Below the pieces are notes generated by a model. The model was not told the origin of the DNA. It saw only the letters and a program-made list of their open reading frames with translations, and made no database searches. A program made the translations under genes and the position numbers. From the NCBI GenBank assembly GCA_002812745.2, contig NCSJ02000406.1:1-35928 (forward strand): a stretch of DNA of 35,928 bases, read 5' to 3'. Of this stretch, positions 22,580 to 31,722 are shown piece by piece (the first letter of the stretch is position 1; every line of letters starts with the position of its first letter). This DNA is from Scytalidium lignicola. Taxonomy: Eukaryota > Ascomycota > Leotiomycetes.

Positions 22580-23431
22580 TTAACGATTGGCTTTTATTTG
22601 TCTTTTGAGCAGCATCTCGTTCTCATCCCTCCTGGCCTTTTCTACCTGCTTCCTGGCCTTGATAATGACTGCTTTCTGCTGTGACCTAGACAAGTGCATG
22701 AGACTCATTCGATCTGCAGCCCGCAAAGTGGCAAGCTGATTGTGAAAGGTAGCGTCGCGTTTTGCAATCTTATTCGATTCATACTGCGCAGATCGGCTGA
22801 GAGCTGTATCTGACGGAGGCCTAGAAATATCGAGGGCTGTAGATTGACTTGTTGGAGGGAGGCTCCGAACTTTGGTGTAAGTTGTCCGGTGTTGGTTTAG
22901 GCGCCGTTTGCCTTCCGTTCGATGCGACAAGAGCTTTCCTGATGGCAGACGCATCGATTCTTCGACGACGACACCATTCGAGCCCTCTGGAACCAATTTG
23001 ATAGTCCTGCCATCGCTGTCGTCAGAGGTAGAGTGAAAATCATAGAAGTCCCTGAATTCCGAATCCTCGCTGAGTATGTCAATCTTGCAATGCCCTTTGC
23101 CCACCATGTGTTGCTGCGCAGCTTGAGCACTGCTTCGTTGAGAGCCACAGTACAGACACTCAAAGTAGACGAATATAACGAGGTGGAGGTACTCGGCCAA
23201 GGTTTCAATATCTACTACCAGATGGGAACTATCCGGTATGAAAAGACCATGCCTTTTAAGCATGTGCTCGAGGTTCTCATCGAGGTCTATGCTGCTGTGT
23301 TTGCAGAATAAACACTGCGTATGGTCAAATTGGATGTCTGACTTCTGTCTGTCTGCGCTGTCATCGTTCACAGATAAAAGAGACAAGCCTTCCTCGATAC
23401 CCCTAGTAGAATCGTGAGAGTTGGTCGACAT
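22580..23431 (-). CDS. REI1-like C2H2 zinc-finger protein, apparently N-terminally truncated
   Basis: From ATG 23431 this is a 283-residue frame. It has the two central zinc fingers of the REI1/ZNF622 family, CLFCKHSSIDLDENLEHMLK..H and CLYCGSQRSSAQAAQQHM..H, joined by HGLFIPDSSHLVVDIETLAEYL. The basic C terminus ends KRQIKANR. In yeast REI1 acts in cytoplasmic maturation of the 60S ribosomal subunit (established knowledge). The usual N-terminal finger pair is absent: the only upstream frame (MTDNSETQSDL..., ATG at 23582) lacks zinc ligands, and I could not find an in-phase intron joining the two. It may be a truncated paralogue or a divergent gene. It sits just outside the peptide cluster with no obvious link to it. 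Confidence 0.65.
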   Translation of the reverse strand: MSTNSHDSTRGIEEGLSLLSVNDDSADRQKSDIQFDHTQCLFCKHSSIDLDENLEHMLKRHGLFIPDSSHLVVDIETLAEYLHLVIFVYFECLYCGSQRSSAQAAQQHMVGKGHCKIDILSEDSEFRDFYDFHSTSDDSDGRTIKLVPEGSNGVVVEESMRLPSGKLLSHRTEGKRRLNQHRTTYTKVRSLPPTSQSTALDISRPPSDTALSRSAQYESNKIAKRDATFHNQLATLRAADRMSLMHLSRSQQKAVIIKARKQVEKARRDENEMLLKRQIKANR

Positions 23432-24141
23432 CAAGAGCAATTTGAACTAACGTTAGGCCATCTACCTCGTGACACGCTTCGTAGCTCAGATCTATATTAG
23501 CTCCCTTTATCTTGAGGGAATCAAGAGTTTCGAAGCTCGAGCATGGGGACAAATCGCTTTGTGTCTCTGAATTATCGGTCATCTTCGGGGGTGTACTGCC
23601 TCTCAAGCTCGTTGTTCTCGTGATGAATGGCTTATTGAGAGGCAGTGAATCAAAATTTCTGGCAGCCGAATGTACCGTGGTAAGTACGTGATAATGATGT
23701 AGATTTGGATACAGTCGAAAAAGGAACGTAAACCAGGTACTCAATTTAAAGTGGGCAATGGAATTGAACCAGCAGTAAGGCTGAAAGAGATCGGCCAGAG
23801 ATTGGCAAAGCCTGAACATGATTTGCCACGTCGTATTCGGGGTTCCTACTACGCCTCCCCCTCTCTCTCGCGAATGCCAACCGATCCCACTAGTGGGAAG
23901 CTGGTTATGGACCTTCTCGATGCAGCACATGTCCATTAGTTCGAGGTAATATAACCGAAAAGAGAGGTTCCTCGCGCCCGTCGTTGCTCATGGTATTTTC
24001 AGAAGTTTGCGTACAACAGGGCATTATCTAAAGCGGCACAGCCGCAAGGAAACGCCGATTTGCGCCCGATTTGCGCCCTCTGAGAGGTTCGAGAAGGACT
24101 TTCTAAGTTGCACTCGGGTCGGATTTTGGGCCGTTAAGTGA
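23432..24141. other. Region between REI1-like and transcription-factor genes
   Basis: It contains a possible upstream exon of the REI1-like gene (ATG 23582, minus). On the plus strand at about 24020-24130 it holds KRHSRKETPICARF followed by SCTRVGF, which loosely resembles a Zn2Cys6 cluster with cysteines replaced. This could be the decayed DNA-binding domain of the adjacent factor. The match is weak. Confidence 0.3.
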
Positions 24142-25699
24142 GATGCGGGTCAAAGTGAAGGCGTATGGGATGACAGCGAGACTCGAGATGACCTTCTTAC
24201 TTCCGATGGAACAGCCTGGACTTCATCTTCTGATAAAGAGAACTTTCTTGAGTCCCGCCCAGAATCCGCCTCTCAATATCAAACCCACCCAGTAACTCGA
24301 TGTCAAAAGGATGCTGTGACTTCTGGGATCTCTGGGCAACTGATAACGGCCCTGGCAGGGCCGAATCAGTTGGCCCCCAGTGGAGAAACTGAGGACATGT
24401 TGTTTATGCACTACTTAGATCTGGTATTCTATATTCAGTATCCATTCTTTGATGCACATAAGAAACAGAAGAGAGGCTGGCTACTTTCTATCCTGAAGCG
24501 AGTCAAATCGGCATACCACGCAAGCCTCGCTTTAAGTGAGCATCATCTGCTCTCGATACAATTTCGAAATTCTGAAACAACCACTTCTCTTATGAAGCTG
24601 CGATCCAAGGATAGTTACTATTACCTAGCAAATCAGGAGATGGAACTCAGCGTTGGGGGGTCGAGTGGGTGGGATGAAAGCATCCGCCGGGTGCGTAGCC
24701 TTGAATGTCTCACTTGTATTCTACAGCTCTTGTTCTTGGAGGTAGATAAACTGATTTCCAACTTTCCTGCCCACTTGCTGACTCTATATTTCTGCAGATA
24801 TTTGCGGGCGGTGCAGATAATTGGCAAAAGATTCTCCGCACAGCTGCACATTTTCTTCCGGCAATCATACAAGGGTCGACTTCTCTTGTACCAGGGCATT
24901 AAGAGATCGGAATCTTAGGAGCAGCGAGCATATACAGAAGTCTCTGGGTGCCAATGAGAATGAGGCAATTAACTTCTTGCTTGGCTCCTTCATAGCTCTT
25001 GATATTATTTCTTGTGCCTCTACTCGTTCAACACCTCTGTTGGATATCGATCATATATCAATGCTTCAAACGCTTGATGTTGATTCAAGAAGCTTCATAG
25101 GCTGCGATAATACTATCATGATTCTCATCTTCGAGATATCTCAATTAGATAATTGGAAAAAAGACGCTAATGAGTCTCAAAAGCTTAGCATTGTAGAGTT
25201 GGCAAAGCGTGGAAGTCGAATCGAGGAGCGTATACACCACAAGATTGCTGAGATCGAGAATGCATCTTTGTCTAGGCAATCCTCGAAGAGGGATTCGAGA
25301 TGGTTGTTGATGTCGGCTTATGCTGATATCAACAGAATCTTTGCTCTTTCTGCAATTGTCTACCTCCACGTTGTTATTTCTGGAGCCCATCCCGAGCTAC
25401 CAGAAGTGAAAGAAGGCGTATCGAAGAACCTAGCTGCTCTGCAGAGCTTGGAAGATAAGGAACTGCTGGTAAATGCTGTTTGGGCATTCTGCATTTCTGG
25501 GTCCTTGGCAGTTGAAAGTCAGCAAGGGTCTTTTCGAGAACCTTTTTCGGCAGCGAAGGTCACTAATTCTACTGTTGGATCATTTGCAGAGGCTTTCAAG
25601 ATTATGGAAACATGTTGGGAGATGAGAAGGAATAGTTCATGCAGTTGTGATTGGGTTTCTGCAATGGACAAACTCGGTCGATATGTTCTGCTGCGGTAG
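24142..25699 (+). pseudogene. C6-type fungal transcription factor (Fungal_trans_2-like), frame-broken
   Basis: The plus strand encodes the regulatory half of a C6 zinc-cluster factor: LITALAGPNQLAPSGETEDM, FMHYLDLVF, GWLLSILKRV, YHASLALSEHHL, CILQLLFLE, a 56-nt intron (24742-24797), then NWQKILRTAAHFLPA. That frame ends at TAA 24900-24902. The family pattern resumes in another frame with NEAINFLLGSF, DIISCASTRS, SIVELAKRGSRIEERI and a natural-looking end MDKLGRYVLLR at 25699. The frame change near 24893-24903 is not at a homopolymer, so it is probably real. No intact Zn2Cys6 motif is present upstream. Factors of this family often control neighbouring secondary-metabolite genes. If the break is real, cluster control may be lost or altered. 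The first start codon is not resolved. Confidence 0.6.
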
Positions 25700-25953
25700 C
25701 TGGGTGGGAAACTATGAGAGCCTCTGTACGAGTCAGAGTCACGGACATGCTTCACAGGGTCTTGGACTGCTTTTGCAATACAATGAAACCCATACTCGCA
25801 TCTTTAGATATCCTGCTTCACCCTAGTAGTGTGGCTCACAGAAGATTCCTCTAGAGATTACAATTAGTTTGGGAATTCTAGAGTAATAAGAAATCCATGT
25901 CAAGTTTCTAGATGTGGAATTTTGATCACAGATATTAGTTATTCTATATTTCT
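25700..25953. terminator. Convergent 3' region between factor and UstYa-type gene
   Basis: The two genes end 254 bp apart in tail-to-tail orientation. The spacer is AT-rich, as expected of 3' ends. No specific polyadenylation signal was resolved. Confidence 0.3.
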
Positions 25954-26696
25954 TCAATTATTTGGCAAAGAAGTGTGGTAACCTTTCTTTAAAACACGAT
26001 CATATAACAAGGCGGACTGTCCACATTTCCTGGTATCGTCTGCTCCGTTGATGAAGTGCTGTAGCGTACCATTGATGACAGGAGGTCGCTCTATTGTACT
26101 GTCCGCATTGCATAACAGAGTCTTGTAGAGAAAATTCATTAGTTCAGTTGAGCATGATTCAATTAGAATGATCTTACCTGTCTCAAATAGTCCATGCAGT
26201 GTGGCCAATGGAGGTCGTCGTCCTGATCTATTCCAACGAATTTCCCTTCAGACGAAGCTTGGAGCGCCATTCTCAACCCGGCGAGGCAATGTAATTGATG
26301 AAACATAGAAATCATCCCAACTGTCTCCTTCCCATCCAGATTGCCGTCTGAGGCCCAGATCAATCCTCCATGCCCTGAAGTGTCATTCACTGTAAGAGCT
26401 TCCCAAAGGACATCTTTTCGGTGGTCAAGTGTCATGTAATCTGTGTTACCACCAAACTTTTTTATCGAGAATTCTGTCTGTTGTGGACATTGCGCCGAGA
26501 ATATAGCCAACGGGAGACAGGGAATCAGTATTCCAAGCAGTACTAAGATAATCAAGCGCTCTGGGGTGAAGCGTGACCGTAAAGAACGAAAAGTGAAAGT
26601 CTTCAAAGATATAGAACGAGTCCTTGTGTATTGAGATGTGGGAAGTGATTCAGTACTGCTCTCGTCGAAATCCTTTTCAGGAAGCTTTGTGTACAT
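25954..26696 (-). CDS. UstYa-type (DUF3328) membrane oxidase
   Basis: Exons 26178-26696 and 25954-26121 are joined in phase across a 56-nt intron (CAG|GTAAGA, branch ACTAATG, ACAAG|ACT), giving 228 residues from ATG 26696. A basic ~47-residue cytoplasmic tail leads to one transmembrane helix (about 48-68, LIILVLLGILIPCLPLAIFS). The lumenal domain carries the two family motifs HQLHC (133-137) and HWPHC (163-167), then YLRQTLLCNADSTIE and NGADDTRKC, all typical of UstYa proteins. In ustiloxin, asperipin and phomopsin pathways, UstYa-type proteins cyclise the precursor peptide oxidatively in the secretory route (established knowledge). The precursor gene lies 1.9 kb away, so this is probably a cross-linking enzyme for it. 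Confidence 0.88.
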
Positions 26697-27199
26697 ATTG
26701 GTGGTAAACTTGAGTTGAGAATAACTATGAGTGCAAGCAAGAAAACCTCAGTGCAATGATATAGGAAGCAACCTAGGAGAACTACATCTACCTCGCTCAA
26801 AGATCGAGTGTCTCTATACTACAGTGGCGGTAACGCTACTGACTGTACTTCTGGACAGCCGCGCGCAGGTCTCTCGGCGGCATTCAAGGCAGCGCAGTCG
26901 CATTATCCATACGGAATGGAATCTTACTGGGTGTAACAGACAGCACGGCAAGACGAGCAATTTTGATCGGCTTCGAACCGTTGCTCCTAGTGTCTACAGA
27001 AGATGGGCCTCCAGCTAATATCAAAACCCGGAGGAGTTCAGATACTGCTTTGCACGTGAAATACCAAGAAGCATTCACTTCAACGTCACAACTTCATGGG
27101 AGAGATATCAAAATGATCATGAAAAAAAATGCTTCGTCAAGTCATATTTAGCAGAGACAGGTTCAATAAATTTCGCAGTAATTCCAGGTTGTCATAACT
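26697..27199. promoter_or_regulatory. Upstream region of the 25954-26696 gene
   Basis: The minus-strand UstYa-type gene must be driven from here. I see no gene on either strand and no clear operator, apart from a GC-rich patch with GCCGCGCGC near 26858. Confidence 0.3.
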
Positions 27200-28076
27200 C
27201 TAAGGCCTCTCCATATGCCCATGCCCATGTCCATGCTCATGGCCACCAACATCTCTCTCTCCTCCAAGCTTTACGCCGAATCCCGCACCTATTGCATCCA
27301 GAGGAATATTTGCCATAAATATTGGATAGCAATGCTCAACATGAGATATTTTTTTTATTAGTCCCTTTAAAAATTTAAATAAAAAAAGGGTTTTATAAAT
27401 ATTTATCTATGAGGAAATTAGCTAAAAAGCTATTATAATACACACCGTAGGTTAATATTTGAGTCACCTAACTTTCTCTATCATACCGATTCTCCAACAT
27501 GAGACCCTTAGCCCTCATCCTGAACTCCTTTCTCCAATAAAAGGCGCAATGTGCAACATGCCAGCCAAATGTTGAATAAAACATCGCGTGAGGTTTCGGC
27601 AAGTTTGCTAAAAGTCCAACTTCCTCCAAAGTCATGCGTCTCGTTCCATTACTGTCGGCCCAATACGTCCACTCGCCATTGGGTCGATCACCAGCATGTT
27701 CAAATTCAGCCGTGAGTTCATCGTCGTGGCAGTGCATTGGTAGCCAGCAGGCAGCCAAGCTGTCGTATTTGCAGCCCAAAGTCTCCGCCTCAGAAGTTGA
27801 GCTGCCACACAGACATTCAATAGGCTTCGGACCGATCCCGTGGTCTTCCATGGCATGGAGATTTGCAACGTAGGTCCCGAGGGCCACGACCAAGACGGCC
27901 AAAAAGATGATAATGCCGTACAATTTCCTTCGCCACGTTGTATACTGTGGTCCGGGAATGACTTTAAGCTCAACTTCACTGTCTTCAGAATACGAAGAGT
28001 CTGGTGAAGATACCAGTGGATGGTAGGTCTGGGAGGCCTTCTGGGTGTGTTTGCCCCAGGAAACAGGTGAATTCAT
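27200..28076 (-). CDS. Divergent UstYa-like membrane protein interrupted by an AT-rich block
   Basis: The first part (27468-28076) encodes 202 residues: a Ser-rich tail, one transmembrane helix (about 53-72, YGIIIFLAVLVVALGTYV), then CLCGSSTSEAE, GCKYDSLAACWLP, CHDDELTAEFE, GEWTYWAD and the motif HVAHC (173-177) followed by FYWRKEF. It stops at TAG just after ENRYDRES. About 100 bp of nearly pure A/T follows. Then 27200-27363 reads on in a frame holding HVEHC (27329-27343), PLDAIGAGFGVKLGG and a His-Gly tail ending HMERP. That second HXXHC motif completes the UstYa signature, so I infer one gene with a degenerate intron or AT insertion between its parts. No splice pair keeps frame exactly. 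An A8 run beside the join may be miscounted. Alternatively, the protein simply ends at 27468. Confidence 0.65.
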
Positions 28077-28563
28077 TGTCGAGGTGGAGGTTTCAATATG
28101 ATATTTTTTGCTTCGCTGGAGGTTCAGACGAGAAATTGAGCAGCAACCAGCCTAAAGAATTGAATGCTTGAGTCTTGGGTCGGACGGCCAGTAAAGTTCC
28201 ATTGGTTCTGTGCAGGATGTTGACTTCCATAACTTGGAAGGACATTTGTGGGCGTGATCTACCAAAGGCGGCTGTCACTGATGAGCTCCACTTAACGCGC
28301 GGTATGCTGTTGGATGTTTGAAGAAATGGCATTGTTCGGTACCTGGGCCGCCGCGGCGACATCTTAGAACCGCGGAAGGAATGTGAACATGCACGAGCTG
28401 ATTGGAAACTTCTACCATACTCGAGAAGCTTCCCTTCATGAGGAGTATATGAACCCATAGAGCCCCTAAGTACAAAAGGCCCTCAAAAACTACAGCTACC
28501 ACTATCATTAACTCATCTTTCAAATATCTAAGCCTCCGGTTTCTTACACAAATAATCGCCAAG
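28077..28563. promoter_or_regulatory. Bidirectional promoter of precursor and UstYa-like gene
   Basis: The 487-bp spacer separates divergent starts at 28076 (-) and 28564 (+). It contains two CCGCGG palindromes at 28351-28356 and 28370-28375, 19 bp apart. CGG half-sites of this kind are typical targets of C6 zinc-cluster factors. A TATAT element at 28446-28450 sits about 115 bp before the precursor ATG, followed by a CT-rich leader. Regulation by the neighbouring factor is inference. Confidence 0.4.
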
Positions 28564-28896
28564 ATGAAGATTACTTTCATCAGTTTCATCTCACTTGCAG
28601 TTGCCATCTCAGCACTGCCAACTACCAACGTCAAGATGGGAGTTGCTACTGCTAGGTCCCCTCACGAGGAGGGGGCAGACGAATACGGTGCGAAGTGGGC
28701 CAAGCGTGCAGAGGATGGTGCAGATGAATATGGTGCGAAGTGGGCTAAGCGTGCAGAAGATGGAGCAGATGAATATGGTGCGAAGTGGGCTAAGCGTGAA
28801 GAAGATGGAGCAGATGAATATGGTGCAAAATGGGCGAAGCGCAGAGGATGGTGCAGACGAATATGGGGCGAAGTGGGCTTAGGACCATGTAAGTAA
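28564..28896 (+). CDS. Kex2-processed repeat precursor peptide of a RiPP (dikaritin-type) cluster
   Basis: 110 residues from ATG 28564. A signal peptide (MKITFISFISLAVAISALP) and a short leader are followed by four units ending at Lys-Arg codons 28702-28707, 28747-28752, 28792-28797 and 28837-28842. The unit is AEDGADEYGAKWAKR (first copy PHEEGADEYGAKWAKR, fourth starts EED). Lys-Arg is a Kex2 site, so cleavage should free four nearly identical peptides around EYGAKWA. After the fourth unit the frame runs into a non-repeat tail ending GLGPCK. A fifth unit is present one frame over (28841-28882, ending in TAG), because this copy lacks two bases compared with the others. The design (signal peptide, identical cores, Kex2 sites, flanking UstYa genes) matches dikaritin precursors such as those of ustiloxin, but the core is one I do not recognise. 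A possible donor GTAAGT at about 28890 could mark a 3' intron. Confidence 0.85.
   Translation: MKITFISFISLAVAISALPTTNVKMGVATARSPHEEGADEYGAKWAKRAEDGADEYGAKWAKRAEDGADEYGAKWAKREEDGADEYGAKWAKRRGWCRRIWGEVGLGPCK
28663..28882 (+). repeat. 45-bp tandem repeats encoding the peptide core
   Basis: Units are 28663-28707, 28708-28752, 28753-28797, 28798-28842, and a final copy to 28882 that is two bases short at its start and ends in TAG. Copies differ mainly at third codon positions (GGT/GGA, GCG/GCA, AAG/AAA, GAC/GAT, TAC/TAT), and the core residues EYGAKWA are unchanged in all five. This pattern suggests selection on the peptide, not only recent duplication. Confidence 0.95.
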
Positions 28897-29791
28897 GGTT
28901 TCCCAGATACATTTGAGTTTCTTCAGCTAAAGCTCTATTAAGGAGAGGAGTAACGACTAAGCGCTAGTCATATATCAGTGAGATATGTCCTAGAGCTAGA
29001 TACTCGTCTAGGATATGATTAGGGAAGGTCGTTCGGTGACTTTGTTAGTTGTAGTCAAGTTTCTTGTAGACTAAACAAATTCACACTCATTGAAAATCGC
29101 TAAATTATGTGCATCCGACATACCTTGCCAGGGTAGTTAAGTTAAGTGACCTTGATTGTAATTGAACCCATAAACCTGAATGGCCAGTAGACAAATAATT
29201 ATACCTGCTACTTGCATACTTGAAAGGGTTCTCGGTGCGAAATTCTTGGAACGTTCTAGCTATTCACATGTACCAAGAATTAGACATAATTGGATTTCTA
29301 TTTCGCCTCTTTCAGCTCTCCCGGAATATGAGTTGGATTCCATATTCAGCATACAAATTTAGTCACTTTCACTAGATACTGTATTGGCGGATGGGGCACG
29401 GCTGAGGCGGCGGTGCGGGACGCTGCCATTGACCAAGCGCGGGCGGGATAAGCTTATGTGAGCACGGTTCGGCAGCACGCCCGTTCTCTACCGTGCGCCG
29501 CCATTTTGGTGCATTTCGCAGATTTCCTTTGTGCTGACATTTGCAGAAATGCCCATGCCAATCCAATGTCGCGCGGAGCGATAATTCACGCGCAATGCGG
29601 ATCGGGCAATTCGAGCGCGCGGAGGCTACAAAGCTTACAGATAAGAATCCCGATCAAGATACATGGTGTTTCCGTTTGTAATAATACGATACAATCACAC
29701 TATTCAAAGTACCTGAGCTTCACAACAACTACGTACTTCAGTCAGCCACTCCCATCAAAACTTCCACGAGCCCAGCATTCCGAGTACCACA
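28897..29791. other. Intergenic region upstream of the second UstYa gene
   Basis: It contains the 3' region of the precursor gene, then a GC-rich patch (about 29390-29640) with many GCG/CGC words that probably belongs to the promoter of the gene starting at 29792. No frame here carries a recognisable domain. Confidence 0.4.
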
Positions 29792-30886
29792 ATGTACGAC
29801 GAAATCTCATCCTCTGAGGGACTACTCTCTCGCTCAAGCTCGCCGTCCTTCACGTCTGAAGAAAAACTTGAAATCCCGAGGCGTAGAAACGCTCTCGTTC
29901 TTCCAAAAACTACCTACATCCTGATCGCTCTGTTAGTTTTGTCTCTAATAGCCAATGTCGTTGTGGTAGTCATGAATACTGCTATTTCAAAGGCGAATGG
30001 GCTGCTCGGGGATGAAAAAAGAAACCGCAAACCTCAGACAAAGCTTTACTGTGAGTATTTGGCCACTCAACCCAGAATTGATATCACTGAAGACAAAGTT
30101 GTGTCTAACTTTTCGCTTAGCCCCAGCTCAAGATGCACTGGAATACAAGATCACCAAGTTTGAAAGTTCGATTTATGGGGGAGAAACAGAATATCAAGGT
30201 CCACTGACTGAGTATAACAACCGATTATGGAAGCAAACCTACTCCCGTATGTACAAACCAACGGTTTGAGGTTTCCTAGGATGAATCAACTACCAAATCA
30301 TTGACTGACCAGTTATAAATAGATATGAACACTCACATTACCGAAGAAGAGGCAAAACAACTTCCGAATAAGACGATGCCGGAGCCTCCGTATGAAGGCA
30401 GCGGATACCTAATTGTACTGAACGTATTTCACGACTTGCATTGCATAGACAGCCTCCGTTTGGGACTATATTACTTTTTAGACGATCAGTGGAACAGCAC
30501 CTACAATCCCTACACTCTTTTTGAACATCCTGACGATGCACTTTGGGCCAAGGGAGGGCGCGACTTGAGTATCATGCACTTAGACCATTGCATAGATGCT
30601 CTACGCCAATCCACACAGTGCAATGGGGACATTACCCCCAATGTATACCAGTGGAGCGAGAAGTGGGGAGAAGTCCGAGCATGGGCTACGATAGTTCATG
30701 AGTGTCGGAACTTTGACAATGTAAGTGTACAGAAAAGCCATGAAAAATTGAATTTGCTAACAATCAAACAACAAGATCGTAGATTGGGCGAAGTCTCACT
30801 ACTCCCGGTTGCCCGTTGCGTTTGGAGACGGCCCAGCAGCTGGCAAGTGCGCATGGGACGATCCTTGGACTTGTCTATGGGCTTGA
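29792..30886 (+). CDS. UstYa-type (DUF3328) membrane oxidase, four exons
   Basis: Exons 29792-30050, 30121-30246, 30323-30720 and 30776-30886, with introns of 70, 76 and 55 nt (GTGAGT/TTAG, GTATGT/ATAG, GTAAGT/CAAG with a GCTAAC branch), give 297 residues with every junction in frame. The N-terminal Ser-rich tail and RRR precede a transmembrane helix (about 41-61, TYILIALLVLSLIANVVVVV). The first splice creates YSPAQDALEYKITKF, the hallmark start of the UstYa domain. The two motifs are HDLHC (165-169) and HLDHC (214-218), followed by IDALRQSTQCNGD. The C-terminal extension (IVDWAKSHYSR, then CAWDDPWTCLWA) is long for the family and Trp/Cys-rich. It is transcribed in the same direction as the precursor and lies 0.9 kb downstream. 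Likely role: oxidative cyclisation of the precursor peptide. Confidence 0.9.
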
Positions 30887-31722
30887 GTTGAGGTTCTAAT
30901 AGGAGCTATCTTCGAAATATTGTCCCAAATTTATCCTGTGAAACACTATGCCATGTCCCACTCCAAGCCCTAGCTGTCCATTCTGATATACGAAGAGCCT
31001 CCTATTATTTGAGGAAGGGGTGGAGGAAGGAGGTCGCTAAGAAAAGGGGCTCGCTAACAAGCCTACTCCTATAAGTCGGCGAAATACGGGCCCCTTTCTG
31101 GCTATTTTCAGGATTTTCAGGCTTCATATATACTCTACCAAAAGCATCAATTTTATGACTTAACTAGTCTTTAATTAGAAGCTAACTAACAATAACGCTT
31201 TATAAGTACATAAACCGAGATGCTCTTACTTCTTTATTAATGTCTTTAAATAATCTTGTAGTAATTTATCTTATTCTTCTATTATTACTATTTTAATTAT
31301 AAATTAATTTTATTAATTCCTTACTACAATATAAGTTATATAAAATAAAATAAAAGATAAAAGTTTATGCTTTAACTGTTATTTAATTATTAAATTTAAT
31401 TTATAAAGAGAAAACTTAAAACTAATTTAAATAATATTTAACTACTACTTTATTATTATTTAACCATTACTTTCCTTACGCTTACTGATCTCTCTAAATT
31501 GGAAGAGTAATTAAAGTTATAAAAGTGGATGTGCTTTTGGAAGGAGAGACCTGAAAATAACCGACAAAAGGCTTGTATTTCACGGACTTACAGGGGTGGG
31601 CTTATAACTCGTAAAGAAGCATGCCCCCTGAAAGAATCGCTTGAAATGACTCATGTTTTGGTGCCGCGCGCAAGGAACTCTGCCCAGGCAGGAAGTTTCA
31701 CACCTTCCTAATATGTCAGCTA
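30887..31722. other. AT-rich intergenic tract
   Basis: After 31130 the sequence is strongly AT-rich with no long frames and looks RIP-decayed. I see no supported gene here. Confidence 0.5.

Noticed and set aside
28093..28634. Minus-strand frames across the precursor promoter
   Set aside because: They overlap the bidirectional promoter and the signal peptide of the precursor and show no domain.
28564..28896. Alpha-type mating pheromone precursor
   Set aside because: Signal peptide and Lys-Arg repeats fit, but the unit is acidic and short and lacks the Cys-containing or WxxL-like pheromone core. The UstYa neighbours point to a RiPP.
28889..28927. Intron at the 3' end of the precursor gene (GTAAGT to TTCTTCAG)
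   Set aside because: It would be only about 38 nt and lies after the repeat-frame stop. It may be in the 3' UTR, but the coding model does not need it.
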